64,000 nucleotides of DNA from Craspedostauros australis (GCA_026770025.1 JAMXDE010000015.1:1550001-1614000), one strand, 5' to 3'; shown: positions 27,899 to 38,710, counted from the first letter of the stretch. The notes: generated by a model from the letters alone, not told the origin. Made by a program: numbers and translations.

Positions 27899-30172
27899 AT
27901 GACCGACCCACCCAATCTCTCCTCGCTTCTTGCGTCCGAGGCCTCCGCTTTCGCCAGTATGCCTCCGGCTGTGTCCGGGCCCGGGATCGCAGTCGAGACT
28001 GTATCCCCGGTAGCCAGCGGATCCGCCCACTCTGGTGATATGGGCAGCGACACTCTCCTCGACCAAGTCGGGATCGGGATGGCCATCGGACATGTCGTGG
28101 CTGACGACCGCATCTGCCTGGTCCGCCTCTCCTCCAAGTCGGAGGACGGCCACACTCTACTCTGTGCTAACTTGGCCAGCGAGTGCCGCCGCAGCAACCA
28201 CCATGCCCTTCGTCGCGACCCTGACCGCCGTGGACTCTCGGGAGTGTACCAATGCCTCGACACAACCACGCTTGGCGGAGCACCCCGACGCGATCTCATC
28301 GAGAGCAGCCACCAGAGCCGCGCCGCATACGACTCTACTCGTGCCGCCGCGCTCCGCGATCTCGAGGCTGTCGGCAAGATGGATATCACGGATGCCGCTG
28401 CCCGCAACGACAGCGACTCCAAAAGCGTCGGGGTGGTCGGATTCGACCTCGACACCAAGCCAGCAGGACGACCCGGCATCGATGTACAGCCGACGCCACC
28501 TGTCCGCATCAAGACCAACCCCGCTGGCCCACCACCGACCACCCAGCCAGTGGCATCCGGTCGCACACCCCCGGCCCCATTGATGCGCCCCGTCCCGGTC
28601 GTCTCCCGTCCGGTCCTCTCCTCCCAGCACGGAACACACTACTCTCCTCCTGCTCTGGCCACCACCGCAGCCGACGAACTCATGCATGTGGTGCGTCATC
28701 AGGCATCCCTCAACCGTGAAGCGATGGAGCTCCACCAACGCAAGTCAGAGGAGACCACACAAGCAATGTTGCGTGCACTGACGAATCAGCAGGCGCAAAT
28801 CACGCAACTGCTCCAACAGGGCCGTCCCTCCCCGAGTCTCGCTCCCGCACCTGCCCCAACCACGGACACTGAATGGTATGTGGCGATCGATGGACGACGC
28901 CCCGGGGTATACACCTCGGCGGCCGAGGCCATCGCTCAAGCAGGCACCGGAAGCACCGCCCGAGTTCTTCGGTGTGCTTCCTTCGCCGAAGCCGATGCCT
29001 ACCTCCGTGCTTCAGCGACAACCGCGCCCACCTACAGCCAGCCGACGTCACACGACCGTCCACACCCGGCAGGAGCGACACGCCCGGGAAACACACCCGC
29101 CGAGTCCCAAGCGGCGACGGCCTCTCTTCCAGATCGGGCCCCATCTGGCTCCACCAGTATGGGCATCGAACAGTTCCTGGGCGAAGACTCGTCCAAGGGC
29201 GACAAGAAACAGATCTTCGGCGAAGCCATCGACAACGAACAACGCATGCTCAAACACCTTGCCCCGCCACACGCAAGCCAAGAGATCCAGACTGAACTCG
29301 CTAAAGCCGCCATCGACGTCACCAGCCAACCAGGTAAGGTCACTGATGAACGCACATCCATCGAAGAACTCGCCTCCGCCTTCGGAGACATCCGCAACCA
29401 AACCGCTCGATCTGCCGGTCTCATCGCCGCCGACTCCAACTGGCGCACCAAGACTCGCCACGCTCTCGGCCGCATCAAGACCTCCAAAGACCTCAGCGAA
29501 CTCGCGGGTGACTTCAACAGCATCCGCGACGACGTGATGACCCGCTATCTCAATGATGTGGGTCACATTCTCCGCCACGGCTGCTACACCGATGAGCAAA
29601 TCATTCTCTACCAGCAAGGCAGAGGATGGGTCGCCGTCCTCAAGCTGTTCTTGACCTACTACCATGAACTCCTCCTCAAACTCCAAGAGGAAGCCTTCAA
29701 GACAGCCAACGGATGGGAGGACTCAGCCGAGGTGTACCTCGAACACTACGCCAAGGCTCTCTTCGACGCACGCAACTTCGCGTCCTCCCGCAATCTCATG
29801 ATCTTTCGCACATACATCATCGTACGCGAAGGAGCACGAGGCGGATGGTGCAACCTGAAGGTCCTGGAGAAATTCCAGCAGCGCGCAATCGGCACCCTCG
29901 GCCAATCCTCGGCAACGAAGGATGACACTGACACCGCTCCAACCAAAACAGGTCGGAAGAAGTGCAAGCACTGCGGAGGATCCAGCAAGGTCCATGAGAT
30001 CCGCGACAGCGGATGCCCGTTCGGGTATCTCTTCAAGAAGAAGGTGGCGATGGCGAAAGCCAAACAGGTCGCGAAATGTGTGAACCAAGGCGAGAAAGCC
30101 GCCGACGTTATCACCCGCATCCTGCAGGAAGCAATTGCGAAGCGCGGAGGCGGAGAAGAGGATGATGCCTAA
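27899..30172 (+). CDS. Tyrosine-recombinase element ORF1, Gag-like protein
   Basis: 757 residues from the ATG at 27899, 78 bp after repeat A1. The first 420 residues are rich in Pro, Thr, Ser and Ala with a Gln-rich helix (about residues 265-310). The second half is helical and capsid-like. Near the C-terminus comes a Cys/His cluster, CKHCGGSSKVHEIRDSGCPF, a plausible nucleic-acid-binding knuckle, followed by a Lys-rich tail. Position before the reverse transcriptase frame supports a Gag role; I recognise no closer family. Confidence 0.75.
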   Translation: MTDPPNLSSLLASEASAFASMPPAVSGPGIAVETVSPVASGSAHSGDMGSDTLLDQVGIGMAIGHVVADDRICLVRLSSKSEDGHTLLCANLASECRRSNHHALRRDPDRRGLSGVYQCLDTTTLGGAPRRDLIESSHQSRAAYDSTRAAALRDLEAVGKMDITDAAARNDSDSKSVGVVGFDLDTKPAGRPGIDVQPTPPVRIKTNPAGPPPTTQPVASGRTPPAPLMRPVPVVSRPVLSSQHGTHYSPPALATTAADELMHVVRHQASLNREAMELHQRKSEETTQAMLRALTNQQAQITQLLQQGRPSPSLAPAPAPTTDTEWYVAIDGRRPGVYTSAAEAIAQAGTGSTARVLRCASFAEADAYLRASATTAPTYSQPTSHDRPHPAGATRPGNTPAESQAATASLPDRAPSGSTSMGIEQFLGEDSSKGDKKQIFGEAIDNEQRMLKHLAPPHASQEIQTELAKAAIDVTSQPGKVTDERTSIEELASAFGDIRNQTARSAGLIAADSNWRTKTRHALGRIKTSKDLSELAGDFNSIRDDVMTRYLNDVGHILRHGCYTDEQIILYQQGRGWVAVLKLFLTYYHELLLKLQEEAFKTANGWEDSAEVYLEHYAKALFDARNFASSRNLMIFRTYIIVREGARGGWCNLKVLEKFQQRAIGTLGQSSATKDDTDTAPTKTGRKKCKHCGGSSKVHEIRDSGCPFGYLFKKKVAMAKAKQVAKCVNQGEKAADVITRILQEAIAKRGGGEEDDA

Positions 30173-30274
30173 CCTTGTGTTTTCTTTGTCTCTCTCTCTT
30201 CTCTGTGCTGCCTACAACTCGTGCCCACCTCAACGCCAACCAACAAACACCGACACCACCGACCATCCCAGACA

Positions 30275-30421
<147 letters not shown>

Positions 30422-30553
30422 GTCAATCTGGACGCCCCGAGCGACATACTACTAAGCTCTAACTTAGCAGATATCGTTGCATTATCCACGAAACAACTCC
30501 CCACGTCCTCTACCTGTTCACTGCGCTACGCGACACTGAACTTCGGTCTCCAC

Positions 30554-33500
30554 ATGACCAGCAGCATCTGGCCCGCTTTCGAGCATGTCCTTTGCACACA
30601 TGACGACGGCTTGCCCCACACGCTTCGAACGTACCCGGACTCGACCCGATTCCTTGGGTCGACGGCAAGAGTGTCCCACCGGATTCTGAACGAACTTCCG
30701 GTGGACTTTCTGGTCGCCCATGGGGTCCAGAATACGGAATGGCGTAGCTGGGTGCTCCACTGCCAAGTCAACCTACGACCTCGGCTAGTCATCGAGATAT
30801 GGACAGGACCCCACCTGGGGTGGATACAACATGCGGCCTCCAAACGGGAGTGCAAGCTCTGGACGGACCTCGGTTACGGAACACAGATCAAGGCCCTCCC
30901 CAACCAACGAATGGGTGGAGCGGTATCGGTGATTTATACGGTGGTGGTGAGGGCGGCAACAACGTGGACGGCATCTGACATCGACTGGCCAGACCTCCAA
31001 CCCGCATCCGAACGAAGCATGGCGAACTGTCTTCGTCACTGCGGAGTTCCGCAAAGATGCTACATAACAAAGAGTAACGCCCAGCCGGTCGTCGACAGCG
31101 CAACATCTGCGATGCCAATGGACCGGCTTGCCCTCATTCAGACGGATAGAGGCGTCCGACGCCTCTTTCCAGACGAGTTAGGGAAAGCCCTGGGCAGCTC
31201 GCTCCCCGGAGAGGTGCTGAAGCAGGCGAAATGGCGAGTGCTTTTCCACACTCCGTCACAACATCTGCTGGAGTACCTCTCCACACCGCTGATGGACTTG
31301 GCCCGCCATGTACATCAGCACTCCGAACACTCCCAGCCTACGACACCAGCGACAGAACGACAACGACGACGACAAAGACGACGAAGACAGACCCAGCCAA
31401 CCATCTCCGAGGACAACAACGGCGACTCCCAATATCAATGGTCCCCACCCGACCTCTCTCCCAGCAGCGATTGGCATCGGCGCCGTGTGGGCAACCTGCG
31501 GCAGGCTTGTGCGCGGTACGGAGAACGATCCGCTTCGCTACTCGAGGATGGACTCGACGACCTACGCGTTCACCGCACCAACTACACGGACACACACCCC
31601 GATCCCAAACAGCTACGAGTACTCTGGTGGGAATTCCCTCAGCAACACTGGGACCATCTACGAGAAGGGATCCCGATGAATTTTCTGGGCACTCCGGAAT
31701 CAGGACACCATGATAACACCGACATGACCGCTGAGCAACAACAGGTGGCGGCAGACTTCGTCGACGAGCTGCTCAGCCTCGGCGTCGTCGAGCCGCAAGA
31801 CCCACTTCATCCAGTGGTCGTCAATGCTCCACTCTTTGCTCTACCGAAACCCATGCAGCCCGATCAATGGCGCATCATCGCCAACATGCGAGAAAACCGC
31901 ACCAACGAGTTCATTGGGGCCGATCCGACCATTTTTCCAAAAAGCCGCGACATTTTGAAACAAATGTATCACGGTGGATGGTCGGCGGTGGTGGATGCTT
32001 CGAAGTATTTTTACCAATTTCGAACGCGTCCTGACGAAAGGCGATTTCTCGGCATCCAACATCCGATTTCGGGAAAAATGTACCAGTATGCTGGGCTGCC
32101 CATGGGATCTAGCCAATCACCGGCTATCGCATGCAGGCTAGGAACCGCTTTCCTCCGACGACTACGCGAGCATTCTCCGATATACCAAGGCACTCAACGC
32201 TCTAATATGTGGTGGACCGCATTCGATCAAGGCCTGGACTATGACCATACCAGAGGACAGGGACTTGTGGCCATCGGATCCGACGGATTGCCCGCCGCTC
32301 TCGTGTGGGCCCACTGTGATGACTTCATCATCCATGGACCCACACGCCACAAGACCGCAGCGGCATTGTCGGCCTTCCTTGACCTATCGGTGGACTGTGG
32401 CCTACTCTGTCACCCTGGCAAGCTCACACCACCCAGCCAGGTCGTCAAGTACACTGGACTGATTTTCGACACCATGAGCACACCACGCCTACGCATCCCT
32501 CCGCTGAAACGAGACAAGATCATCGCGGTGTTGGACTACATCGAAGCCACACCCACAAGAGTCTCCCGACTCGCCCTCGCGGTTCTGGCGGGCATGTTGG
32601 AGAGCGTAGCCGAGGCCACACCATCATACCTCGGTCGCAACTACCTGCGGGCTCTCTACGCACTCGTCCATCCCGGCGAATGGGACCAACCTGATCTACC
32701 AAACTTCAGCTACACAGCTCTCACCCATGCAGTCACACAAGACCTCCAATGGTGGCGATCAGCGCTCACCAACGACACCGCTCGAAGCGGTCGCGCAACC
32801 CGCACCGGCATCCTTGTCAGCAGCTTTGGAGACGGCAGTGGCACAGGCACTGGTGACACCATCCTCTTCCCCAGTCAACCCTCATGCATGTGGATGGGCA
32901 CGTGGTCCTCCCTTGTGGCCACACGCCACTCATCCAACTGGAAGGAGCTGCGCACCTTGCTCAGCACTCTACAGCAGGTCGCCAACAACCCAGCATCCGC
33001 CACCGACGTCTTCGGCGCCACCTTCTTCTACTTCACCGACAACATGTGCACCTACTGTGTTGTCGATGGAGGCACTTCCACATCACCGGAACTGCACAAG
33101 ATGGTCCGAAAGATCAAGCAGCTCGAGCTCCGCCTGTCGTGCCACCTCCAAGTCATCCACATCCCCGGCACCGCCATCATCACAGAAGGGACGGACGGAC
33201 TCAGCCGTGGGATCTGGATTAATGCGGCACATCAGAGACCGACCTCATCGCAGATCCTATCCGCATGTCTGGCCCCGGCACCACTCCAACAACGGCATGT
33301 CTCCCGGATCGCGTCCCTTGCTTTCCCCGACACCCTCACGACCGTACTCCTACGTCGATGGGACCGCCCATGGAACCCAGAGAGCTGCATGAACTGCATC
33401 ACCCTGTGGGCTCCGCCGCCAGAACTAGCCTATCAGCTGATCTACTTCCTGCTGGGGTGCTGGGCGGAGCAACCATTGGATACCGGATTCGTTGTCCTCG

Positions 33501-33739
33501 TCCCCAGAGTGCTCCAACGCACTTTTGTCCAACTCTCACGTCATCTCATCCGGGTTGGGGTGTTCACCAACGACGACCTGTCTCTCTCTTCTTCTTCTCC
33601 TCTCAACATTCCTAACCTCCTCCTCCGCGTCTCTCCACACACTCGTTCTCTCACGCCTCCCAGATTGGACTTTGCTCCCCGCTCCCGGAATTGGCGGCAT
33701 CACCAACGGATCGCCGAGCGTTTGCACGGGCTGTGCTAG
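30554..33739 (+). CDS. Tyrosine-recombinase element ORF2, reverse transcriptase and RNase H
   Basis: Given from the first ATG after the CA tract, about 1061 residues; the true start is uncertain. The reverse transcriptase occupies about residues 420-670, with FALPKPMQPDQWRIIANM, ADPTIFPKSRDILKQMYHGG, VVDASKYFYQF (first active-site Asp), GLPMGSSQSPAIACR and the VWAHCDDFIIHG active site. RNase H follows with FGDGSGTGTG, SNWKELRTLL, FYFTDNMCTYCVV and IIPG-like IHIPGTAIITEGTDGLSRG. The absence of protease and integrase, and the QSP-type reverse transcriptase, fit DIRS elements. The end overlaps ORF3. Confidence 0.85.
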   Translation: MTSSIWPAFEHVLCTHDDGLPHTLRTYPDSTRFLGSTARVSHRILNELPVDFLVAHGVQNTEWRSWVLHCQVNLRPRLVIEIWTGPHLGWIQHAASKRECKLWTDLGYGTQIKALPNQRMGGAVSVIYTVVVRAATTWTASDIDWPDLQPASERSMANCLRHCGVPQRCYITKSNAQPVVDSATSAMPMDRLALIQTDRGVRRLFPDELGKALGSSLPGEVLKQAKWRVLFHTPSQHLLEYLSTPLMDLARHVHQHSEHSQPTTPATERQRRRQRRRRQTQPTISEDNNGDSQYQWSPPDLSPSSDWHRRRVGNLRQACARYGERSASLLEDGLDDLRVHRTNYTDTHPDPKQLRVLWWEFPQQHWDHLREGIPMNFLGTPESGHHDNTDMTAEQQQVAADFVDELLSLGVVEPQDPLHPVVVNAPLFALPKPMQPDQWRIIANMRENRTNEFIGADPTIFPKSRDILKQMYHGGWSAVVDASKYFYQFRTRPDERRFLGIQHPISGKMYQYAGLPMGSSQSPAIACRLGTAFLRRLREHSPIYQGTQRSNMWWTAFDQGLDYDHTRGQGLVAIGSDGLPAALVWAHCDDFIIHGPTRHKTAAALSAFLDLSVDCGLLCHPGKLTPPSQVVKYTGLIFDTMSTPRLRIPPLKRDKIIAVLDYIEATPTRVSRLALAVLAGMLESVAEATPSYLGRNYLRALYALVHPGEWDQPDLPNFSYTALTHAVTQDLQWWRSALTNDTARSGRATRTGILVSSFGDGSGTGTGDTILFPSQPSCMWMGTWSSLVATRHSSNWKELRTLLSTLQQVANNPASATDVFGATFFYFTDNMCTYCVVDGGTSTSPELHKMVRKIKQLELRLSCHLQVIHIPGTAIITEGTDGLSRGIWINAAHQRPTSSQILSACLAPAPLQQRHVSRIASLAFPDTLTTVLLRRWDRPWNPESCMNCITLWAPPPELAYQLIYFLLGCWAEQPLDTGFVVLVPRVLQRTFVQLSRHLIRVGVFTNDDLSLSSSSPLNIPNLLLRVSPHTRSLTPPRLDFAPRSRNWRHHQRIAERLHGLC

Positions 33740-35186
33740 GAGCATCAATCGGCACACCGCCGCGCACCAGTGTCACTTCGCAGACAGCGGATTCACTCAC
33801 GACGGCATCTCCTACCAACCATGCCACATCCGATACCACAAACTGTGCTGTCGAGCCGGACCTCCCTTCCGCACGCGCCTCCGCAATCATAAGGGCCTGG
33901 TGCTGCCACCCAACCTCAGCATACTGGGTCTCTTTGTCTGTGAGGCATGCACGGTCCGAGTGCACCTCCAGCGGGAACTGATCTCCAGTCCCACAGACTA
34001 TCACCTCCTCCGCTTGGAACGTATGCGCATCATCGACATAGCACACAACTGGGCAGCGGGCACGCTCACCACATACAGCAGCAAGATTCAAGTGTTGCGC
34101 AAGTTCGGTCTGCAATACGGCATCCCGACTATGCAACCGCCCGACATCCAGTCGCCACCCTGCTCTGACACGATCCCAATTATGTGGGCGCAGGAGCACT
34201 ACGCCACACAGGCGCCCTCTCGTAAGAGCGCACTCGACGCCCAGACCATCAAGTTCAGCACCGTACGCGGACTACGCAGCGCTGCATCGGCCTTCGGCAT
34301 GTGGAATATGTGCATCGCGCATCCCGAACGCGCCATGCTCGACGCCAAACAGCGACCTATCACCGTCGACACATGCCTCCCGACGGACCATCTCGGGTAT
34401 TCGATGCTAACACAGGGCATGCGCACGCGACTCGGCGAAGACTCGCGACCTTCGGCCGCCTTGCTCTCTCGTCACATCCACTTCATGGACCGAAGCTTCC
34501 TCCACCAATACCAACATGCGGTCACGCCACAACAGCGACGGACGGCAGCAATGGCGGGCGTCATCAACCTCATGGGCTGGCTGGGATGGCTACGGGCTGC
34601 AGAAACCTTTGGTGTCTCGTGGTCGGATGTCACCATTCTCGACCCACGAGACGCCAGCAACAACGACCTCCCACCGAACACAGGTGCAGTACTGCTACGC
34701 CTGGCCATGCAGACGAAGTCCGATCGCAGTCGGCAGGCCGACGTCGTCATCGCCTTCCGCACCTCGTCAGGTCTCAGCCTCGGCGACTGGATGCTTCGCG
34801 CGCGAACGGAGCGGGATCACCACGCCCCAACGGACCTCGTGGCTCACCATCCTTTGGGACAGCCATGGACGTCGCAGTTCTACCGCACGACGTTCGTGTA
34901 TCCATCCCTGCTGGAGCAACAACAACGCGGCGACACCTTTCTACAATCGGCCATCGGCGCGCAACAAGTGCCCATTCCCACGCGGTTCTACTCGTTTCAC
35001 ATGTATCGGCGAGGGGGTCGCACCCACGTTTCCCGGAAGCGTCCGGGATGTATGCGAGCGGCCACCAAACTCGAGGTCTCCGAACACGGGCGCTGGCGAC
35101 GACAGCGCGCTAACGAGGATATGCCTACGGCATATCTGCAGTGGCCACTCGCGGACCGGCTGCGGATCACCGCGCTTTGCATGTGA
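33492..35186 (+). CDS. Tyrosine-recombinase element ORF3, tyrosine recombinase with Cys/His-rich N-terminal domain
   Basis: An open frame of 564 codons overlapping the end of ORF2 in another frame; expression by splicing or read-through, as in related elements, is likely. A Cys/His-rich module (about residues 77-155: CTGCARS, HQCHFAD, CHIRYHKLCC, CEAC) resembles a PHD-like or other zinc-binding fold. The recombinase follows, with an N-terminal SAM-like helix bundle (NWAAGTLTTYSSKIQVLRKF) and the catalytic pattern Arg (GWLGWLRAAETFGVSW), His-x-x-Arg (YSFHMYRRGGRTH) and a C-terminal Tyr (MPTAYLQW). Its role in the family is to integrate a circular DNA copy. Confidence 0.82.
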   Translation: MSSSPECSNALLSNSHVISSGLGCSPTTTCLSLLLLLSTFLTSSSASLHTLVLSRLPDWTLLPAPGIGGITNGSPSVCTGCARSINRHTAAHQCHFADSGFTHDGISYQPCHIRYHKLCCRAGPPFRTRLRNHKGLVLPPNLSILGLFVCEACTVRVHLQRELISSPTDYHLLRLERMRIIDIAHNWAAGTLTTYSSKIQVLRKFGLQYGIPTMQPPDIQSPPCSDTIPIMWAQEHYATQAPSRKSALDAQTIKFSTVRGLRSAASAFGMWNMCIAHPERAMLDAKQRPITVDTCLPTDHLGYSMLTQGMRTRLGEDSRPSAALLSRHIHFMDRSFLHQYQHAVTPQQRRTAAMAGVINLMGWLGWLRAAETFGVSWSDVTILDPRDASNNDLPPNTGAVLLRLAMQTKSDRSRQADVVIAFRTSSGLSLGDWMLRARTERDHHAPTDLVAHHPLGQPWTSQFYRTTFVYPSLLEQQQRGDTFLQSAIGAQQVPIPTRFYSFHMYRRGGRTHVSRKRPGCMRAATKLEVSEHGRWRRQRANEDMPTAYLQWPLADRLRITALCM

Positions 35187-35244
35187 TCGCCGGCAGCTCA
35201 CTTTTTCTCGTTGTTCCTCTTTTTCTTCCACTTCTTTCTCTTTT

Positions 35245-35269
35245 GGGGGGGGGGGGGGGGGGGGGGGGG
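35245..35269. repeat. Poly-G tract of 25 bases
   Basis: An uninterrupted run of 25 G on the plus strand, 59 bp after the ORF3 stop and 70 bp before repeat B1. Confidence 0.95.
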
Positions 35270-35339
35270 AGCCCTCTTTTTCCGCCACCTGTGACAAAAA
35301 CAGGGGGCACCGAGAGGAAGATACTCTCCCTCTGCCAGG

Positions 35340-35521
35340 GGGGATTCCAGCACTCTCCCTCCAACCAGGATCGAATCGGTCAACACCAACGCAAACAGCC
35401 GAGGCAGAGACCAGAGACGAACTTGGCTAGGAGGGATCGAGCCGGATGATCCAAGGCAAGCTTGGAGGTGCTAGTAACCCTACCACCCAACACAGACAAG
35501 CTATGTGTCTATTGGATTAGC
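35340..35521 (+). repeat. Split direct repeat B1
   Basis: A 182-bp repeat ending GTGTCTATTGGATTAGC, directly followed (one base) by repeat A2. Its partner B2 lies at 36108-36289. Confidence 0.92.
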
Positions 35522-35522
35522 T

Positions 35523-36077
35523 GGGTCACTTCTAGACATAATTGACTGGTTGATACAGCCGACCCATACGACTCCAGGGCATCATCCGCAGGAAGAAGAC
35601 GGGACACACAGCGGGAATGCAAGCCATGTGCATCACCCCGCAATGGAGACCCAAACTTAACGGTTATAACGGCCACACTAGGGCCACATCCCTAAGTAAG
35701 GACAATTCGAACCATGTGCGACAACGGCCATTTGATGGCAATGCGGAGCTCACAAAATGATCGCCCGCGGCGACAAAATCGACACACAAACAAAAACTCA
35801 AAAACACGGAATGCGCTATCGATGACACCAATTGCAAACCCATCAGAGAAGATGCAATCGGATAGTGAAGCCGGACCAAGACCCGCTTCGAGCAAATGAG
35901 AAACGAAGGAGGTCGAACACGAGGAGATTGAGTTGCCTGCAAGAGAAAGGGGAAAGAGAGAAGAGAAACAACAAGCAGAGAAGCGATGAGACAAGCAACA
36001 ACCGAAACGCGCACAATTTGGAAAAGACGAAAGAATTGTCACACTCCTCGCTTCGGATAACGCTTCCTGCAACGCTT
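35523..36077 (+). repeat. Split direct repeat A2
   Basis: The second 555-bp A copy. The B1-A2 join mimics the junction of a circular intermediate. Confidence 0.93.
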
Positions 36078-36107
36078 CAAATTTTTTAACCCACCTTCCC
36101 GCCCTTT

Positions 36108-36289
36108 GGGGATTCCAGCGCTCTCCCTCCAACCAGGATCGAATCGGTCAACACCAACGCAAACAGCCGAGGCAGAGACCAGAGACGAACTTGGCTAGGA
36201 GGGATCGAGCCGGATGATCCAAGGCAAGCTTGGAGGTGCTAGTAACCCTACCACCCAACGCAGACAAGCTATGTGTCTATTGGATTAGC
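36108..36289 (+). repeat. Split direct repeat B2
   Basis: The second 182-bp B copy and the right end of the tyrosine-recombinase element. Confidence 0.92.
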
Positions 36290-36375
36290 CCTTCATTCTC
36301 TTTTCCTCCTTTTTCCATTCACGGATCATTGCTGACTCACACTACTCGATTGACTCGATCCAAGCTGTTCCCGGA
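36290..36375. other. Continuation of the LRR gene 1 upstream duplication
   Basis: On the minus strand this reads GGCTTGGATCGAGTCAATCG-like DNA (here AGCTTGGATCGAGTCAATCG) and GATGATCCGTGAATGG-like DNA (here AATGATCCGTGAATGG), matching 47693-47760 upstream of LRR gene 2. It is the far side of the target site of the tyrosine-recombinase element. Confidence 0.75.
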
Positions 36376-37011
36376 ACTACGACCTGCAAGTCGCAGTTGA
36401 TGCACTTACGATAACACTGGAGGTGGTTGTGTGACTCATAATTTCATAATATCGGCTTCTAAGCCAATCAGATCACTCCATTATGAACACAAGATACCTT
36501 CCGAACAGGGGGTGACCAGGACCGAAACGAGCGTATAACGTCAATAAAAAATATGAAATCCTGGAGTTGAGTTATGAACGCCCCAAAAAGACCGTTCATC
36601 ACTCAACTCTCACTTTTCGTCGAGATCTCATCTCGTGTCTTCCTCTCAAATCGCTCCTCCAACGGCAATTTGGGAGTTTTTTGTGATTTCCTCCCTCGCA
36701 TGCGTTGGCATCAGTTTTCATAACCTCTGTTGTGCATGTATCGTCGTGCAACCCTCTACTTCCTCCCTTGTTTCTACCATCGACATGTGTCATTTGTCCA
36801 TCTCCTTTCATGCACGCTGTGCCCTTCTGTCATCTAGCTTGTTCCTAGAATTGTAGTATGATTAGTGTTTCCTTTTATAGTATTGCCATCTGCTTTATCA
36901 CAATGGATTGTTCCTCTTTCCTCCAACGCCGCCACGAGGTAGCCACCTCTACCATCCTCATCATCATCGCTGAGCAACTCATGACACGTGCGACCGCCCA
37001 CCACTCTTTCT

Positions 37012-37217
37012 GATAGAGCACTATCGTAAAATCACAAGGGGAGAGCAAAAGCAAAGTACCATGCCGGGATTCGAACCCGGAACCTCAGTTAGAATTACTG
37101 GTGCTCTACCGTTGAGCTACAGGCGATGCGATTGCTGATCCGAACACAAGTGAAATTTATAGATAGTGGGGGCTACGGGTGTAACGTACTTAGCACTATT
37201 CAGTTTTGTGCTGATAC
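37012..37217 (-). repeat. tRNA-like 207-bp repeat (SINE-like), copy 1
   Basis: A diverged minus-strand copy of the unit described at 41129-41335. It keeps the A-box and B-box promoter motifs perfectly but differs in its flanks. Confidence 0.75.
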
Positions 37218-37319
37218 TTTCTCCAGTTGCCCAGCTTCTGTGCACAGCGCTTGTCCACGTCTCCACAGGTGGCATCCCCCCTTCCGGCATCCGTGATTCG
37301 CCCACCAAACATATTCAGC

Positions 37320-37840
37320 TACAGCAGGAAGCAGTAGGATGGACGGCCATAGTATGGGGCGGATGGGCCTCCCTTTGGCGTGAGCATGCGCCTCCCATGG
37401 GCCAGCAAGCGCACCGATGAGCACCCTGCCTTCTATGTGACTGGCAGGCCAGTGTTACCAATCTACTCTGGCACACAGCCCTGGAGCAATGGCAAGATTG
37501 CAACTCAGCAAAGGCGGATCAGATGGCTGATGACATGATTGCGCTCCTCCAGGAGCAGGCCCTACAGCTCCAAGCACTACCACCTGCGGACGTCCCAGCA
37601 GTGCTCCGAACCCTTTGGGAGCGGCCTCCCCCTTCACATCAAACAGCGGCACTGTCTGACTGGACCCAAGCTATGAGATCAGGCCTCGGAGACGCCGCCC
37701 ACCGAGCTCCGAAAGTGCTCGTCAATTGGATGCTCCAGTTGCATCGGCGAAAGGACGCTGACTCCAGCTCGCGATCGGACCACCTGTCTGCAACGGCAGC
37801 CAACAGTCCCACAACATCACCTTGCACACACTAGCCATCA
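37320..37840 (+). other. Degenerate retroelement coding fragment
   Basis: Plus-strand frames carry GWTAIVWGGWASLWREHA and then LWHTALEQWQDCN and LQLQALPPADVPAVL, in different frames. This resembles the Trp-rich region after the reverse transcriptase in retroelement proteins I associate with diatom genomes. It is a broken fossil, and the family call is weak. Confidence 0.3.
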
Positions 37841-38710
37841 CTTGGCTTCACTCTGTTCCCGCAGCGTGCTATCACGTTGAATAAACGAGGTGGAATCAAA
37901 GCACCGTCGGCGCATGACTTAACAGTTATAATCATTGTGATATAAAAATAAATGAGTTAATTATGGCACAGCAGTGTCTTCTCATGTTTGCTGTCGCTGA
38001 CTACCTCCACAGCGGCTTGCCTACTGCTTTGCGCAGAGGCCACTACTAGAGCTCGAGATTTCTCTCGTGACACTAGTACCTTCTGGCAAACATTCTCAAA
38101 CATGGTGATGCTATGGAGTTCTACAACTTCGTTGGCATCACCAGAGAGTCCTTCATCCAACTCGCCGCCGTCTTGAAGCCATCCATCGAGGCTCTTCCTG
38201 TCAATCAACGATCTGTGACCCTGTGTTGATGTGATCTGGCACGTCGCAGATTCACGCATATTGATGTGACTGCAATTGTTTTGAAGTATCTCCAACGCAT
38301 CCGCACTATGCATATTCACGACGAAGATTAATAATGCATGGAAGATGCAGTGCATAGACTATCAAAAGACACCCTGGTGCATGGGGTACACCAGCAAGTC
38401 GGAAGCATATGAAGGAACATCCGAAGCAGTTAGGCAAGCATATCAAGACTTGGAGGCTGTACAACCGTAAAGAGCACGATTGCGCAAAAAGAGCAAGATC
38501 CAGATCGAAACGTGGATGGGATACACGACTCACATCGATCCATTGAGTCGATACGGTTAACGGGACTAGGACCGTGACTCGGGATAGGGGCGCGCCAGCC
38601 TCGCCAGTTATGAAATTATGAGTCTCGCAAAAACCTCCACTCTAGTGGCTTTTGGCTTGGGTGGAGGCCAATTTTTTGGTAACCATTGGTAACAATTGGT
38701 AACTACGAGC

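Larger units (their letters stand above)
36419..38638. mobile_element. PIF/Harbinger-like DNA transposon relic with 31-bp terminal inverted repeats
   Basis: The left end starts GGAGGTGGTTGTGTGACTCA and the right end, inverted, GGAGGTTTTTGCGAGACTCA; both continue TAATTTCATAA, so 27 of 31 positions agree. ACT stands directly outside each end (36416-36418 and 38639-38641), a 3-bp target duplication as in PIF/Harbinger. Inside, near 38113-38220, one plus-strand frame reads EFYNFVGITRESFIQLAAVL then KPSIEALPVNQRS, like the RxSRETFxxL-xLLxP start of Harbinger nucleases, with no long frame following. The rest holds a tRNA-like repeat (37012-37217) and a scrap of retroelement coding DNA (37320-37840). 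The element is decayed and cannot be autonomous. Confidence 0.6.

Noticed and set aside
36405-36418. Another mariner end at CGATAACACT just left of the Harbinger-like relic
   Set aside because: The match to the mariner terminal repeat is suggestive and seems to resume at 38642, but it is too short and diverged to call by eye.
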